This document shows, in pieces, positions 32,392 to 41,533 of a DNA stretch of 64,000 nucleotides (position 1 is the stretch's first letter; each line of letters opens with the position of its first letter). Source of the stretch: MA-ANB-1 sp965216445 (GTDB lineage Bacteria > Actinomycetota > Acidimicrobiia > Spongiisociales > ZC4RG35); the NCBI GenBank assembly GCA_965216445.1, contig OZ244166.1, positions 930,001 through 994,000 on the forward strand. Direction: 5' to 3'. Both the position numbers and the translations under genes were made by a program. The notes beneath the pieces were generated by a model, which searched no databases, had not been told where the DNA came from, and worked only from the letters and a program-made list of their open reading frames with translations.

Positions 32392-33366
32392 TTACCGCTG
32401 ACTTGCCGGCGCCGGGACAGCTTTCACGTTCGTGGACTCCCGCCGCGAGGCGAGACCGGCGCCGAAGATGACCAGCACGATACCAACGACTGCGATCGGA
32501 GATACAACTTCGTCCCGGAAAATGACACCGAGGATGAGGGCGACGACGGGGATGACATAGGTGATGAATGTGGCTCGGGTCGGACCAACCCTCCCGACGA
32601 GATTGCCCATCAAAACAAACGCCAGGCCGGTACCAAGCACGCCGACAGCCACGCTGGCCGTGAGGGACGGCCACGAGAACGTCGAACTCGGAAGCCCGAT
32701 GAGCCCAAAAGGAACGACAAAGGGGAGTGCAAACCAGAGAACCCTCGCCATCACCGGGATTGATCCGTACTTCTGCTGCAAGGGAGCAACGATGTTGGTG
32801 GCGAATGCATACCCAACGGTTGCAATGAGGATCATCGCCAACCCGATGGCTTGGGTCGAGCCCTCACCTGCCGATGGCAAAGCTATGGCCACGATTCCCA
32901 CGAAGCCAAGGAGCAAGCCAGCAGTCTGCAATCGCCCGGGCAGCTGACGGAGCAGCACAGAGGCAACGACTGCGGTCAGGATCGGTGTTGCGCCGTTCAA
33001 CATCCCGGCAACACCGGAAGCAATCCACTGCTGGGCGAGTGGGAAGAGAGTGAATGGGATCGCAACCCAGATGAGCGCAAGAAGCAGGAGGGATGGCCAC
33101 TCGCTTCGTGGAATGCCCGCCTGTCTCGTCTTTGGAATGAACGCAAGAAACAGAGCGCCAAACCCGACCCTGATCAAGGTGACCAACCCAGGGTGAAAGG
33201 AGTCAAGGCCGATCGCCATCAACAAGAAAGAAGAGCCCCAGATTGCACTGAGAGCAACGAACAGACTCCAGTCTCCATTCGAGAAGGCTTCGCGATTGGT
33301 CCCTTGGCTTGTCGTAAGTAGGCGTGTCATGCCCTGTTCAACCCCATTGACGCAGGTGGGTTGCAT
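32392..33366 (-). CDS. EamA/DMT-superfamily transporter
   Basis: A 324-residue membrane protein with ten helices in two EamA repeats: FVALSAIWGSSFLLMAIGLDSFHPGLVTLIRVGFGALFL at the start, SGVAGMLNGATPILTAVVASVLL at the end of repeat 1, and RATFITYVIPVVALILGVIFRDEVVSPIAVVGIVLVIFGAGLA at the C-terminus. The substrate is unknown; the family exports amino acids and other metabolites. ATG 33330 (MTRLLTTSQG) is an alternative start. It lies 22 bp downstream of the PPOX-fold gene. Confidence 0.83.
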   Translation of the reverse strand: MQPTCVNGVEQGMTRLLTTSQGTNREAFSNGDWSLFVALSAIWGSSFLLMAIGLDSFHPGLVTLIRVGFGALFLAFIPKTRQAGIPRSEWPSLLLLALIWVAIPFTLFPLAQQWIASGVAGMLNGATPILTAVVASVLLRQLPGRLQTAGLLLGFVGIVAIALPSAGEGSTQAIGLAMILIATVGYAFATNIVAPLQQKYGSIPVMARVLWFALPFVVPFGLIGLPSSTFSWPSLTASVAVGVLGTGLAFVLMGNLVGRVGPTRATFITYVIPVVALILGVIFRDEVVSPIAVVGIVLVIFGAGLASRRESTNVKAVPAPASQR

Positions 33367-33388
33367 TTATTCGCGACCCACCACCTGG

Positions 33389-34036
33389 CTAACGATCAAT
33401 CGAACGCCTATAGGGCCTCAGATAATCCGGAATCGGAGTGTTTGGCTTCAAGTCAGGCGCCGGCACCGGATCTCCTGATACGAGACTCATCGGAACCACA
33501 CCGGCCCAGACTTCGGCTTCGAGATCAGACTCGTCGTCGTTGGGTGGGCCCGTTCTCACCTTGGCTGATGCCTCGTCCAGCGGAACCGAGATGCTCGCCG
33601 TTTGACGCAATTCCCCGTCGGTCGGGGAGCGGAGCTCGGCAAGTCGCCCGGGGATGAGGCGCTCCACGGTCTTGTCGAGAGCTTCCAGGTGCTCCTCTCC
33701 CTCCAGGAACGAGCCGAGGCCATGAATGACAACACTGCGGTAATTGGCTGAGGAGTGAAATCCACTGCGCGCCACAACCAGTCCGTCCAAGTGAGTCACA
33801 GTGATCGATAGTGGCGAGCGGCGGCGTACGGCTCTGGAAATGCCTGAGGCCGTCGATCCGTGGAGGATGATGCGGGTGCCGTCCCGCACGTAGAGCGTCG
33901 GAATCACCACCGGCCTGTCGTCGTGTATGTAACCGACGTGGCAAAGGATCCCCTCGTCGAGGATGGCGTTGATGATCTCAGACTCGGTGGTGGCCCGTTC
34001 CGGAAGTCTGCGCACCTTGGTCTTGTCGGTACTCAC
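33389..34036 (-). CDS. Pyridoxamine 5'-phosphate oxidase-fold (flavin/F420-binding) protein
   Basis: A 215-residue split-barrel protein. After a basic leader it has AILDEGILCHVGYIHDDRPVVIPTLYVRDGTRIILHGS, then SPLSITVTHLDGLVVARSGFHSSANYRSVVIHGLG. This is the pattern of FMN- or F420-binding PPOX-fold proteins, often called nitroimidazole-resistance or flavin-nucleotide-binding proteins. The GTG start overlaps the gpsA stop by 4 nt, so the two are co-translated. Cofactor and substrate are not determined. Confidence 0.75.
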   Translation of the reverse strand: MSTDKTKVRRLPERATTESEIINAILDEGILCHVGYIHDDRPVVIPTLYVRDGTRIILHGSTASGISRAVRRRSPLSITVTHLDGLVVARSGFHSSANYRSVVIHGLGSFLEGEEHLEALDKTVERLIPGRLAELRSPTDGELRQTASISVPLDEASAKVRTGPPNDDESDLEAEVWAGVVPMSLVSGDPVPAPDLKPNTPIPDYLRPYRRSIDR

Positions 34037-35034
34037 TGGTTTTCCGGCTTCGCATCGCGCGTCATGAGCCTCAGCATTGCCTCTCTGGGATCAAGACCCT
34101 CGTAGAGAACCCGGCCGACGTGAGTGGCAATCGGCAGCTCAACACCGGCCTGGCGTCCCAGGTCGAGCACCGCTCTGGTGGTTTTCACGCCTTCGGCGAC
34201 CATGTGCATCTCTTCGATCACTTCTTCGAGACTCTTTCCCTTCGCCAACCCGAATCCAACCCTGTGGTTCCTGCTGCGATCCGAAACGCATGTGGCTATG
34301 AGGTCGCCCATCCCGGCAAGACCGGCAAAGGTGGGTTCGCGGCCGCCGAGTCTGGTGCCGAGTCTGGTCAGCTCCGCGAGCGCTCGCGTTATCAGGGTCG
34401 CACGGGTGTTGTCGCCAAAACCCAACCCGTCCGACATCCCGGCAGCAATCGCCATCACGTTCTTGAGTGCCCCGCCGAGTTCACAACCGACCACGTCGTC
34501 GTTCGTGTACACCCGAAAGAGCGGACCCATGAACACGTTCTGGAGTGCCTTTGCCGAAGCTGGGTCACGCATCGCAATAACGCTTGCGGTCGGTTGCAGG
34601 TCCGCTATCTCCGAAGCGAGGTTGGGGCCGGTGAGAACGCCAATCCGATCGGGGTCAGTGTTCGGACTGACGTCGGAAACGATCTCAGTCATTCGGGAGA
34701 GGCTCTTCTGCTCGATTCCCTTGGTCAACGAGACCACCGGTGTTTCCGGTTCTAGAAGCGGGTGCAATTCTTCGAATACCTGGCGGAACCCATGCGATGG
34801 CACCGCAACGGCGACCGCGTCTGCCATTTCCGTTGCTTCTTCGAGGTCCGATGTCGCGGTGAGGCTGTCGGGAAGAGAACGCCCGGGAAGGTACTTCTGA
34901 TTCTCCCGGGTTCGATTGATTGTCTCAGCCGTGTCGGGGTTCCGAGCCCACAACCCGACTTCTGTGTTCGCTGCCGCGAGCCAGGCGACAGTGGTTCCCC
35001 ATGAGCCTGCGCCGATGACCGCGATCTTGTCCAT
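34033..35034 (-). CDS. gpsA: NAD(P)-dependent glycerol-3-phosphate dehydrogenase
   Basis: A 333-residue GpsA of normal length. The Rossmann turn is GAGSWGTTVAWLAA and the substrate site is SLTKGIE. The helical domain has GCELGGALKNVMAIAAGMSDGLGFGDNTRAALI-type text with the catalytic Lys, followed by GLAGMGDLIATCVSDRSRN. It makes sn-glycerol-3-phosphate for phospholipid synthesis. It is divergent from ychF with a 70-bp gap and leads a leftward gene set that may reach the PH-like protein. Confidence 0.92.
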   Translation of the reverse strand: MDKIAVIGAGSWGTTVAWLAAANTEVGLWARNPDTAETINRTRENQKYLPGRSLPDSLTATSDLEEATEMADAVAVAVPSHGFRQVFEELHPLLEPETPVVSLTKGIEQKSLSRMTEIVSDVSPNTDPDRIGVLTGPNLASEIADLQPTASVIAMRDPASAKALQNVFMGPLFRVYTNDDVVGCELGGALKNVMAIAAGMSDGLGFGDNTRATLITRALAELTRLGTRLGGREPTFAGLAGMGDLIATCVSDRSRNHRVGFGLAKGKSLEEVIEEMHMVAEGVKTTRAVLDLGRQAGVELPIATHVGRVLYEGLDPREAMLRLMTRDAKPENQ

Positions 35035-35104
35035 CCCGGCACGGTAGTGGTGTTTGTTGTGCCCAGGCGGGTTACCAACCCCGAACCCCTACCCTTGCTT
35101 TCTG

Positions 35105-36187
35105 ATGAGCCTGTCAATAGGCATCGTCGGTCTCCCGAACGTCGGCAAATCAACGCTGTTCAACGCGCTGACCAACGCCGGGATCCTGGCTGCCAATTAC
35201 CCATTCGCCACAATCGAACCCAACACTGGAGTCGTTCCGATCCCCGACGATCGGCTGCCGGTTCTTGCTGCGCTGTTTGGGACAGAGAAGATCGTCCCCG
35301 CCACCGTGACTTTCGTAGACATTGCGGGCCTTGTTGAAGGCGCGAGTGAGGGCGAGGGGCTGGGAAACAAGTTCCTGGCCAACATCAGGGATGTCAATGC
35401 CATCTGCCACGTGGTCCGGGCCTTTGAGTCCGACAATGTGGTTCACGTGGACGGCGCACGGGACCCGGCCCGAGATATCGCAACAATCGAGACAGAGCTA
35501 GCGATCGCCGATCTACAAACGTTGGACAATCGGATTCCGAAGCTGGAGAAGGAGTCGAAGCTCGATCGCTCCCTCCTCCCCAGACTCGAGATCCTCTATC
35601 GGGTGCGTGAGTTGGTTGCCTCGGGAGGGATGTTGTCGAGAAGCCCCGACCTGATGGCTTTCCGGGAGGCATTTGACGATCTGCACCTGTTAACGGCCAA
35701 GCCGGTGATCTATGTGTTCAATTCGGACGAGAGCCTTTTGGCAGACGAAGCATCCCGAGCGGAGTTGGTCGAGCTGGTGTCACCGGCGCAAGCACTGTTT
35801 CTCGACGCTCAGATCGAGGCCGAGCTTTCGGAACTCGAAGAGGAGGAGAGTCGAGAACTTCTCAGCTCGGTCGGTCAGGATGAACCGGGCCTCAACGCGG
35901 TTATTCGGGCCGCGTACTCAACTCTTGGTCTGCAAAGCTTTTTGACCGGCGGCGAGAAAGAGGTCCGAGCCTGGACAATTCGCGCCGGCAGCACGGCACC
36001 CGAAGCAGCTGGGGTGATCCACACCGACTTCCAGAAAGGCTTCATTGCCGCCGAAGTTGTCGGATACGAGGATCTCTTAGACGCGGGCTCGTGGTTGGAT
36101 GCCAAATCCAAAGGAAAAGTAAGGACCGAAGGCAAGGCATATGTGATGCGGCCGGATGACGTCGTCGAGTTTCGGTTCAACGTTTGA
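35105..36187 (+). CDS. ychF: YchF/OLA1-type redox-regulated ATPase
   Basis: A 360-residue translation-factor-class P-loop protein. It has GLPNVGKST, DIAGLVEGASEGEGLGNKFLANIRD, and a G4 position of NSDE in place of NKxD, which in this family shifts preference to ATP. A coiled-coil insertion follows (KLEKESKLDRS), then a C-terminal TGS domain (FLTGGEKEVRAWTIRAG, AAGVIHTDFQKGFIAAEVV). ATG 35105 was chosen because the family begins M-x-L-x-x-GIVGLPN; the longer frame from 35054 is not conserved. It binds ribosomes and responds to oxidative stress in E. coli. Confidence 0.93.
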   Translation: MSLSIGIVGLPNVGKSTLFNALTNAGILAANYPFATIEPNTGVVPIPDDRLPVLAALFGTEKIVPATVTFVDIAGLVEGASEGEGLGNKFLANIRDVNAICHVVRAFESDNVVHVDGARDPARDIATIETELAIADLQTLDNRIPKLEKESKLDRSLLPRLEILYRVRELVASGGMLSRSPDLMAFREAFDDLHLLTAKPVIYVFNSDESLLADEASRAELVELVSPAQALFLDAQIEAELSELEEEESRELLSSVGQDEPGLNAVIRAAYSTLGLQSFLTGGEKEVRAWTIRAGSTAPEAAGVIHTDFQKGFIAAEVVGYEDLLDAGSWLDAKSKGKVRTEGKAYVMRPDDVVEFRFNV

Positions 36188-36202
36188 GGAGGAAGATCTA
36201 GA

Positions 36203-38410
36203 TTGGCACCCGTGATCCTGGCAACAGCTGAAACCGGCGGCGCCTTCGCTGCACCATTGAGTGAGCACGAGGTCCTCGTCTTTCTCGTGCAGCTGTTCTT
36301 GCTCGTCGCAGTTGCGCGAGTCCTCGGCTGGGTCATGAAGAGTATCGGGCAGCCTCCGGTGGTTGGTGAACTCCTTGCCGGTGTTCTTCTGGGGCCGACG
36401 GTCTTCGGACGCATCGCACCAGGTACCTTTGAATGGGTTTTTGAAGAAGCGACAGTTCGATCCGTGATGTTCGGCCTCGCTTGGCTCGGAGTGATCATGT
36501 TGCTGGTCGTTATCGGGTTTGAAACCGACCTCGGAATCATCGCTCGCTATCGCAGTGCGGCGCTATCGGTTTCGGCTGGGGCTTTGTTGTTGCCTTTGGG
36601 CTTGTTCGTAGCCTTGGCGTTTGTCGCTCCAGATTCGTTCGTCGGCCAAGGCATGGACGGTGCTGGGGTCGACCGGGGTGTATTTGCAGGTTTCTTCGCT
36701 TTGGCGTTGTCGGTGACCGCATTACCGGTTGTGGCGAAGATATTGCAGGACCTTGGATTCCTCAGGCGGAACTTTGGGCAGGTGACACTGGCTGCGGGAA
36801 TGACCATGGACTCGGTCGGCTGGCTGATACTCGCCGGACTTTCAGGAGTTGCCTTGGACGGTTTCCAACCGGAACTGCTGGCCACGTCGTTCATCGGCCT
36901 CATTATCTTCATCGTCCTGGCGTGGACTCTTGTCCGCTGGGTTCTGGACCGGCTCTTCCGATTTGTTATGGCCAAGGGCTCATCCATCACGGCGGCCCTG
37001 TCCATCACCCTCGCCGTAGCTCTGTTGGGAGGTGCGGTGACGCAGGCCCTCCGCCTGGAGGCGATCCTCGGTGCGTTCATCATGGGGATCGTGGTTGCCG
37101 GGCTGCGGCATCAGTTGCCCCAGGTGCGGCACGTCCTCGAGACCGTGACCGCCGCATTCTTCGCACCGATATTTTTTGCTTTCTCCGGTCTCCGCGTCGA
37201 CATCGGGCTACTGAACACAGCTGAGGCGATCTGGTGGACAATCGGCGTGATCGTGCTGGCGATCGTTACCAAGATCATTGGCACGTTTGTTGGAGGATGG
37301 TTCGGCAAAATTCGAGGCCGGGAGGCCCTTGCTCTCGGTTCTGGCTTGTCCGCCTTGGGCGCCATGGGGATCGTTGTCGCGATCGTCGGCCTGAACCTGC
37401 AGGTGATTTCCGAAACGGGATACACGGTGATGGTCTTGGCGGCAATCGTGACGTCGGTTGTCTCGCCGCAGCTGCTCCGAAGCGTCGTGCGTGGTTGGGA
37501 GATCCCTGCCGAGGAAGCGCAAAGGCTTGAAGTCGAGGAGTTGCGTGACGCCTCCGAGATCCTCGGTTCGAGACGAATCCTCATCCCCACCCGTGGAGGG
37601 CCGAACATCACCTATGCAGCTCGATTGGTTGCAGCCGTGTTCCCCGATGCCGACGTGTCGGTATTGGTTGTTGATGCGGCGAAGGGGGGGTGGTTCCGAA
37701 GTTTGTTCCGCAGGATCGACGGTGCCCCCGGCGACCCATCGACGGTCCTCGAGATCATCCCGGAGGCAAGATCGGTCCGGCGTGTGGCAAACGATCCGGC
37801 TTCCGCAATAGCCAAGGAATCGGCCCTCGGTTACGACCTGGTGGTTATGGGTGCAACTGAAACAGGTGACTCGACATTCAACTCGATAATCGATCGGGTA
37901 CTGGGACGAGTTGACATCCCTACCCTGGTAGTCCGGTTCCCACAGAATCAAGAAATCTCAAACGAGCTGCCGCAGCGTGTCTTGGTTCCGGTTGCTGCGA
38001 CGAGGTCGACTCGTGCAGCGGAAGAGTTGGCCTATTCGATCGCGCGGGCATCCAATGCCAGGACATTTGCGCTCCATGTCGTAAACCGCCCCGAAGGCCA
38101 AGGGATGATGCTCAAGTCCGCCTCAATCGATGATTCGCTAAAGGCCGGACAGGAGATGGTGAGTACGGCTGCCGCATTTGGCGAGAGGCTTGGGGTCGCG
38201 GTGGAGACTGGCGTTCGGGTGGCACCGAATGCCGAAGAGGAGATTGTCGGATTTGCCAACTCTGGCGCGTTCGATCTGCTGGTACTCGGCACGAGCACGC
38301 GATCGCTGACCAACCGGCCGTTCTACGGCCATCGTGTGTCGTATATTCTGGAGAATTCGCAGCTCCCAGTAGCGGTGGTGAGTCTCCCACCGTCGAATAC
38401 TGGCGCATAG
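36203..38410 (+). CDS. CPA2-type cation/proton antiporter with two C-terminal Usp domains
   Basis: A 735-residue fusion protein. Residues about 25-430 form a 12- to 13-helix Na+/H+ or K+/H+ exchanger with QPPVVGELLAGVLLGPTVFG, FFALALSVTALPVVAKIL and LEAILGAFIMGIVVAGL. Residues about 455-580 (GSRRILIPTRGGPNITYAARLV) and 590-735 (PQRVLVPVAATRSTRAAEELAYSIARA) are two universal-stress domains. The second ends with a G-T-S-x5-P-x2-GH-x-V nucleotide-binding-like loop. The Usp pair probably senses ATP or a cyclic nucleotide to gate transport. The start is TTG 36203, after AGGAGGAAGA. Confidence 0.86.
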   Translation: MAPVILATAETGGAFAAPLSEHEVLVFLVQLFLLVAVARVLGWVMKSIGQPPVVGELLAGVLLGPTVFGRIAPGTFEWVFEEATVRSVMFGLAWLGVIMLLVVIGFETDLGIIARYRSAALSVSAGALLLPLGLFVALAFVAPDSFVGQGMDGAGVDRGVFAGFFALALSVTALPVVAKILQDLGFLRRNFGQVTLAAGMTMDSVGWLILAGLSGVALDGFQPELLATSFIGLIIFIVLAWTLVRWVLDRLFRFVMAKGSSITAALSITLAVALLGGAVTQALRLEAILGAFIMGIVVAGLRHQLPQVRHVLETVTAAFFAPIFFAFSGLRVDIGLLNTAEAIWWTIGVIVLAIVTKIIGTFVGGWFGKIRGREALALGSGLSALGAMGIVVAIVGLNLQVISETGYTVMVLAAIVTSVVSPQLLRSVVRGWEIPAEEAQRLEVEELRDASEILGSRRILIPTRGGPNITYAARLVAAVFPDADVSVLVVDAAKGGWFRSLFRRIDGAPGDPSTVLEIIPEARSVRRVANDPASAIAKESALGYDLVVMGATETGDSTFNSIIDRVLGRVDIPTLVVRFPQNQEISNELPQRVLVPVAATRSTRAAEELAYSIARASNARTFALHVVNRPEGQGMMLKSASIDDSLKAGQEMVSTAAAFGERLGVAVETGVRVAPNAEEEIVGFANSGAFDLLVLGTSTRSLTNRPFYGHRVSYILENSQLPVAVVSLPPSNTGA

Positions 38411-38445
38411 TCGACACACCTTTAAGATAGGGCCGGCTTTTGAAA

Positions 38446-38600
38446 CCGAACGGGAGAGTCCGGAGGAGCCGGTTGAGCTTGTCGACGTGAGGTCGACGTG
38501 ATTCACCCGGACTTCGGGCGCCGAAGGGGCAATCTCCTCCGAAAACTCTCAGGCATATGGACCGTTCGGGAGAGGCAACGCTGAAGGTCGAACCGACAGC
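38446..38600 (+). promoter_or_regulatory. Glycine riboswitch (one full aptamer plus 3' ghost-like hairpin)
   Basis: The 5' leader of gcvP carries the glycine-aptamer core: GGGAGAG at 38452-38459, GCCGAAGGGGCAATC from 38519, AAAACTCTCAGGCA near 38542-38555 and GGACCG at 38559-38564. P1 pairs CCGAACG (38446-38452) with CGTTCGG (38563-38569) perfectly. After it, CGCTG...CAGCG makes a short hairpin near 38579-38601, like the ghost aptamer of singlet glycine riboswitches. A TAAGAT -10-like box sits at 38423-38428. The GGGAGGG ribosome site of gcvP follows directly, so control of translation or termination by glycine is expected. Confidence 0.9.
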
Positions 38601-38613
38601 GGGAGGGCAGCAA

Positions 38614-41451
38614 GTGAAGGACCACGAAATGCCCAATCCCAACGACCGATTCGTAGACCGCCATATCGGCCCCAGCCCTTCCGACATCGAATCGATGCTC
38701 GCCACGATCGGTGTTGAGTCTCTTTCCGAACTCATAGACCAAACAGTTCCGTCCTCAATCCGCGAGGAAAGCCTTGACCTGCCGGAGGCGCTGGACGAGG
38801 TGGAAACCGTCGCTCATCTCCGTTCGCTGGCCGATCAGAACAATGTGGTTCGCTCGTTGATCGGCCTCGGATACCACGACACAAATGTTCCTCCGGTAGT
38901 GCAGCGCAATGTCCTCGAGAATCCTGCCTGGTATACCGCCTACACCCCGTATCAGCCTGAGATATCTCAAGGAAGGCTCGAGGCCCTACTCAACTTCCAA
39001 ACGATGGTGAGCGATCTGACCGGGCTCGAAGTCGCCAACTCCTCTCTTCTCGATGAACCGACCGCCGCTGCCGAAGCAATGGCAATGTGCCGAAGGCTGG
39101 TACGGGAGGATCGATCGGTGTTTTATGTCGATCCCGATTGTCACGTGCCGACCATCGAAGTTGTCAGGACCAGAGCTAAAGCTGTCGGCGTTGATGTGAG
39201 ACTCCTGGACGAGGACGCAGACCCCACGTTCGCCTTTGGCGTTTTGCTCCAATATCCGGGCTCATCCGGTGCAGTGGTCGACCACAGTGCCACTACTGCT
39301 GCTTTCCGCGAGGCTGGTGCGCGGGTGGCGGTGGCCACCGATCTCTTGGCCCTGACTCTCCTCAAACCGCCCGGCGAATGGGGAGCGGATATCGCCGTGG
39401 GTTCTGCGCAGCGTTTTGGTGTGCCAATGGGATTCGGTGGGCCACATGCCGGCTTCATCGCCACCAAGGAGGAGGACGTTCGGAGCCTCCCGGGTCGTCT
39501 GGTTGGAGTGTCGGCAGATAGTGCTGGTCGGACTGCCTACAGACTGGCGTTGCAGACTAGGGAACAGCACATTCGGAGGGAAAAGGCCACGTCAAATGTG
39601 TGCACGGCTCAGGTCTTGCTTGCTGTCATGGCCGGGCTTTATGGCTGCTGGCACGGTCCCGAGGGTCTCAAGTCGATCGCAGGCGAGGTGCATCGTCTCA
39701 CCGGTGCTCTGGCGTCGGGCCTCAGCCAGGCAGGTTTCGAGTTGGTGAACAAAACTTGGTTCGACACCGTGAGTGTTCGAGTTCCCAACGAGGCGAGTTC
39801 GATCGCGGCCAAGACCCTTGCCGCCGGCTTCAACATAGGAATTGTCGACGCTGACACGTTGCGAGTTGCGCTTGATGAGAAATCGGACGATGAAACCGTC
39901 GCGGCAGTCCTCGGTGCTTTCGGAGTCCATCAGTCGACGGACGTGGTCTCTGGTGTTCCGGAAGAGTTGGCTCGTGAATCCGAGTTCATGACCCATCCCG
40001 TGTTCAGCAACTATCAATCCGAGCACGAGATGCTCCGATATCTTCGCCGCATGGCCGATCGGGACCTCGCCCTGGACCGGTCGATGATTCCCCTCGGTTC
40101 GTGCACTATGAAGCTCAATGCCACGACGGAGATGATTCCGATCACCTGGGGAAAGTTCTCCGACGTTCACCCTTACGCGCCAATCTCGCAAGCCGACGGA
40201 TACATCAAGCTGATCAGGGAGCTCGAGGGATATCTGGCCGAGGTAACCGGATACGACCAAGTGTCGATCCAACCAAACGCCGGTTCGCAGGGTGAGCTGG
40301 CGGGTCTCTTGGCGATATCGGCATATCACCGAAGTCGCGGGGAGGAGCAAAGGAACATCTGTCTCATACCCTCTTCGGCTCATGGCACCAACGCCGCGTC
40401 CGCCGTGATGGCAGGCATGAAGGTAGTCGTGGTCAGGACCGATGATTCCGGGAACGTCGATCTCGATGATCTCCGTGCCAAGGCAGAAGAAAATGGCGAA
40501 ACACTTGCGTGTGCCATGGTTACCTATCCATCGACCCACGGCGTTTTCGAGGAGGGGATTACCGACCTGTGTGAGATCGTCCATTCCCACGGAGGTCAGG
40601 TCTATGTCGACGGTGCCAACCTGAACGCACTGGTGGGCTTGGCCAAGCCAGCCCTCTTTGGGGCTGATGTGAGCCATCTGAACCTCCACAAGACTTTCAC
40701 CATTCCCCATGGTGGAGGGGGTCCAGGTGTCGGACCGATTGGAGTGAGGGAGCATTTGGCACCATTTCTTCCTAATCACCCTTTGGTCTCTGAGGCCGGT
40801 CCCGAAACCGGTATTGGCCCAATCTCTGGCGCCCCTTTTGGATCAGCAGGAATCCTCCCGATCCCATACGCCTACGTGCGCCTCATGGGTGCCGAGGGCC
40901 TGCGCCGGGCAACTGAGATTGCCATTCTGTCGGCGAACTACGTCGCCAGCCGGCTCGATCACCACTACCCGGTCCTCTATTCGGGCGCACAGGGTCGGGT
41001 GGCTCACGAGTGCATCCTGGACCTCAGGGCAATCACCCGAGATTCAGGTGTCACCGCTGAGGACGTTGCCAAAAGGCTTGCCGATTATGGGTTCCACGCG
41101 CCAACCCTGTCGTTCCCGGTGGCCGGAACTTTAATGTTCGAACCAACCGAATCGGAGAGCCTGGCCGAGCTGGACAGGTTCTGCGATGCCATGATTTCGA
41201 TCAAGGGGGAGATCGACATGGTCGCAACTGGACAGTGGCCCCGGGACGACAATCCGCTTGTGAATGCACCCCATACCGCAGAGGACCTCGTGGTGGAATC
41301 CTGGGAGCACCCCTACTCCCGCAAGGTTGCGGTGTATCCGGTCGATTTTGGGCAGCGTGACAAGTATTGGCCACCCGTCGGTCGGGTTGATGGCGTCGGC
41401 GGCGATCGAAACCTAATTTGCGCCTGTCCACCAATGGAGGCTTACGTTTGA
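38614..41451 (+). CDS. gcvP: Glycine dehydrogenase (decarboxylating), P-protein
   Basis: A 945-residue single-chain P-protein. The start region reads FVDRHIGPSPSDIESMLATIGV, and the PLP-lysine segment is DVSHLNLHKTFTIPHGGGGPGVGPIG. Both the N-terminal pseudo-domain and the C-terminal catalytic domain are present. It decarboxylates glycine and passes aminomethyl to the lipoyl H-protein; gcvT and gcvH are not in the window. An ATG at 38557 would start inside the riboswitch and is rejected. GTG 38614 has GGGAGGG 6 nt upstream; ATG 38629 is the alternative. Expression is probably glycine-induced through the riboswitch. Confidence 0.93.
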   Translation: MKDHEMPNPNDRFVDRHIGPSPSDIESMLATIGVESLSELIDQTVPSSIREESLDLPEALDEVETVAHLRSLADQNNVVRSLIGLGYHDTNVPPVVQRNVLENPAWYTAYTPYQPEISQGRLEALLNFQTMVSDLTGLEVANSSLLDEPTAAAEAMAMCRRLVREDRSVFYVDPDCHVPTIEVVRTRAKAVGVDVRLLDEDADPTFAFGVLLQYPGSSGAVVDHSATTAAFREAGARVAVATDLLALTLLKPPGEWGADIAVGSAQRFGVPMGFGGPHAGFIATKEEDVRSLPGRLVGVSADSAGRTAYRLALQTREQHIRREKATSNVCTAQVLLAVMAGLYGCWHGPEGLKSIAGEVHRLTGALASGLSQAGFELVNKTWFDTVSVRVPNEASSIAAKTLAAGFNIGIVDADTLRVALDEKSDDETVAAVLGAFGVHQSTDVVSGVPEELARESEFMTHPVFSNYQSEHEMLRYLRRMADRDLALDRSMIPLGSCTMKLNATTEMIPITWGKFSDVHPYAPISQADGYIKLIRELEGYLAEVTGYDQVSIQPNAGSQGELAGLLAISAYHRSRGEEQRNICLIPSSAHGTNAASAVMAGMKVVVVRTDDSGNVDLDDLRAKAEENGETLACAMVTYPSTHGVFEEGITDLCEIVHSHGGQVYVDGANLNALVGLAKPALFGADVSHLNLHKTFTIPHGGGGPGVGPIGVREHLAPFLPNHPLVSEAGPETGIGPISGAPFGSAGILPIPYAYVRLMGAEGLRRATEIAILSANYVASRLDHHYPVLYSGAQGRVAHECILDLRAITRDSGVTAEDVAKRLADYGFHAPTLSFPVAGTLMFEPTESESLAELDRFCDAMISIKGEIDMVATGQWPRDDNPLVNAPHTAEDLVVESWEHPYSRKVAVYPVDFGQRDKYWPPVGRVDGVGGDRNLICACPPMEAYV

Positions 41452-41533
41452 TTCTCCTTGACTTTGACGGCAGAAGTGGGAAGGTGATAACCCTGATTCC
41501 GGCCATTGTGGGGCAGGCAGAGGGGACTGCGGT

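Noticed and set aside
38563..38610. A full second glycine aptamer
   Set aside because: There is a GGGAGAG-like start and a hairpin, but the GCCGAAGG and CTCTCAGGCA cores do not recur before the gcvP start.
39592..40779. A 395-codon leftward open frame inside gcvP
   Set aside because: It lies fully antisense to a certain gene; the translation has no family resemblance and is rich in His, Arg and Gly, as expected from antisense codons.
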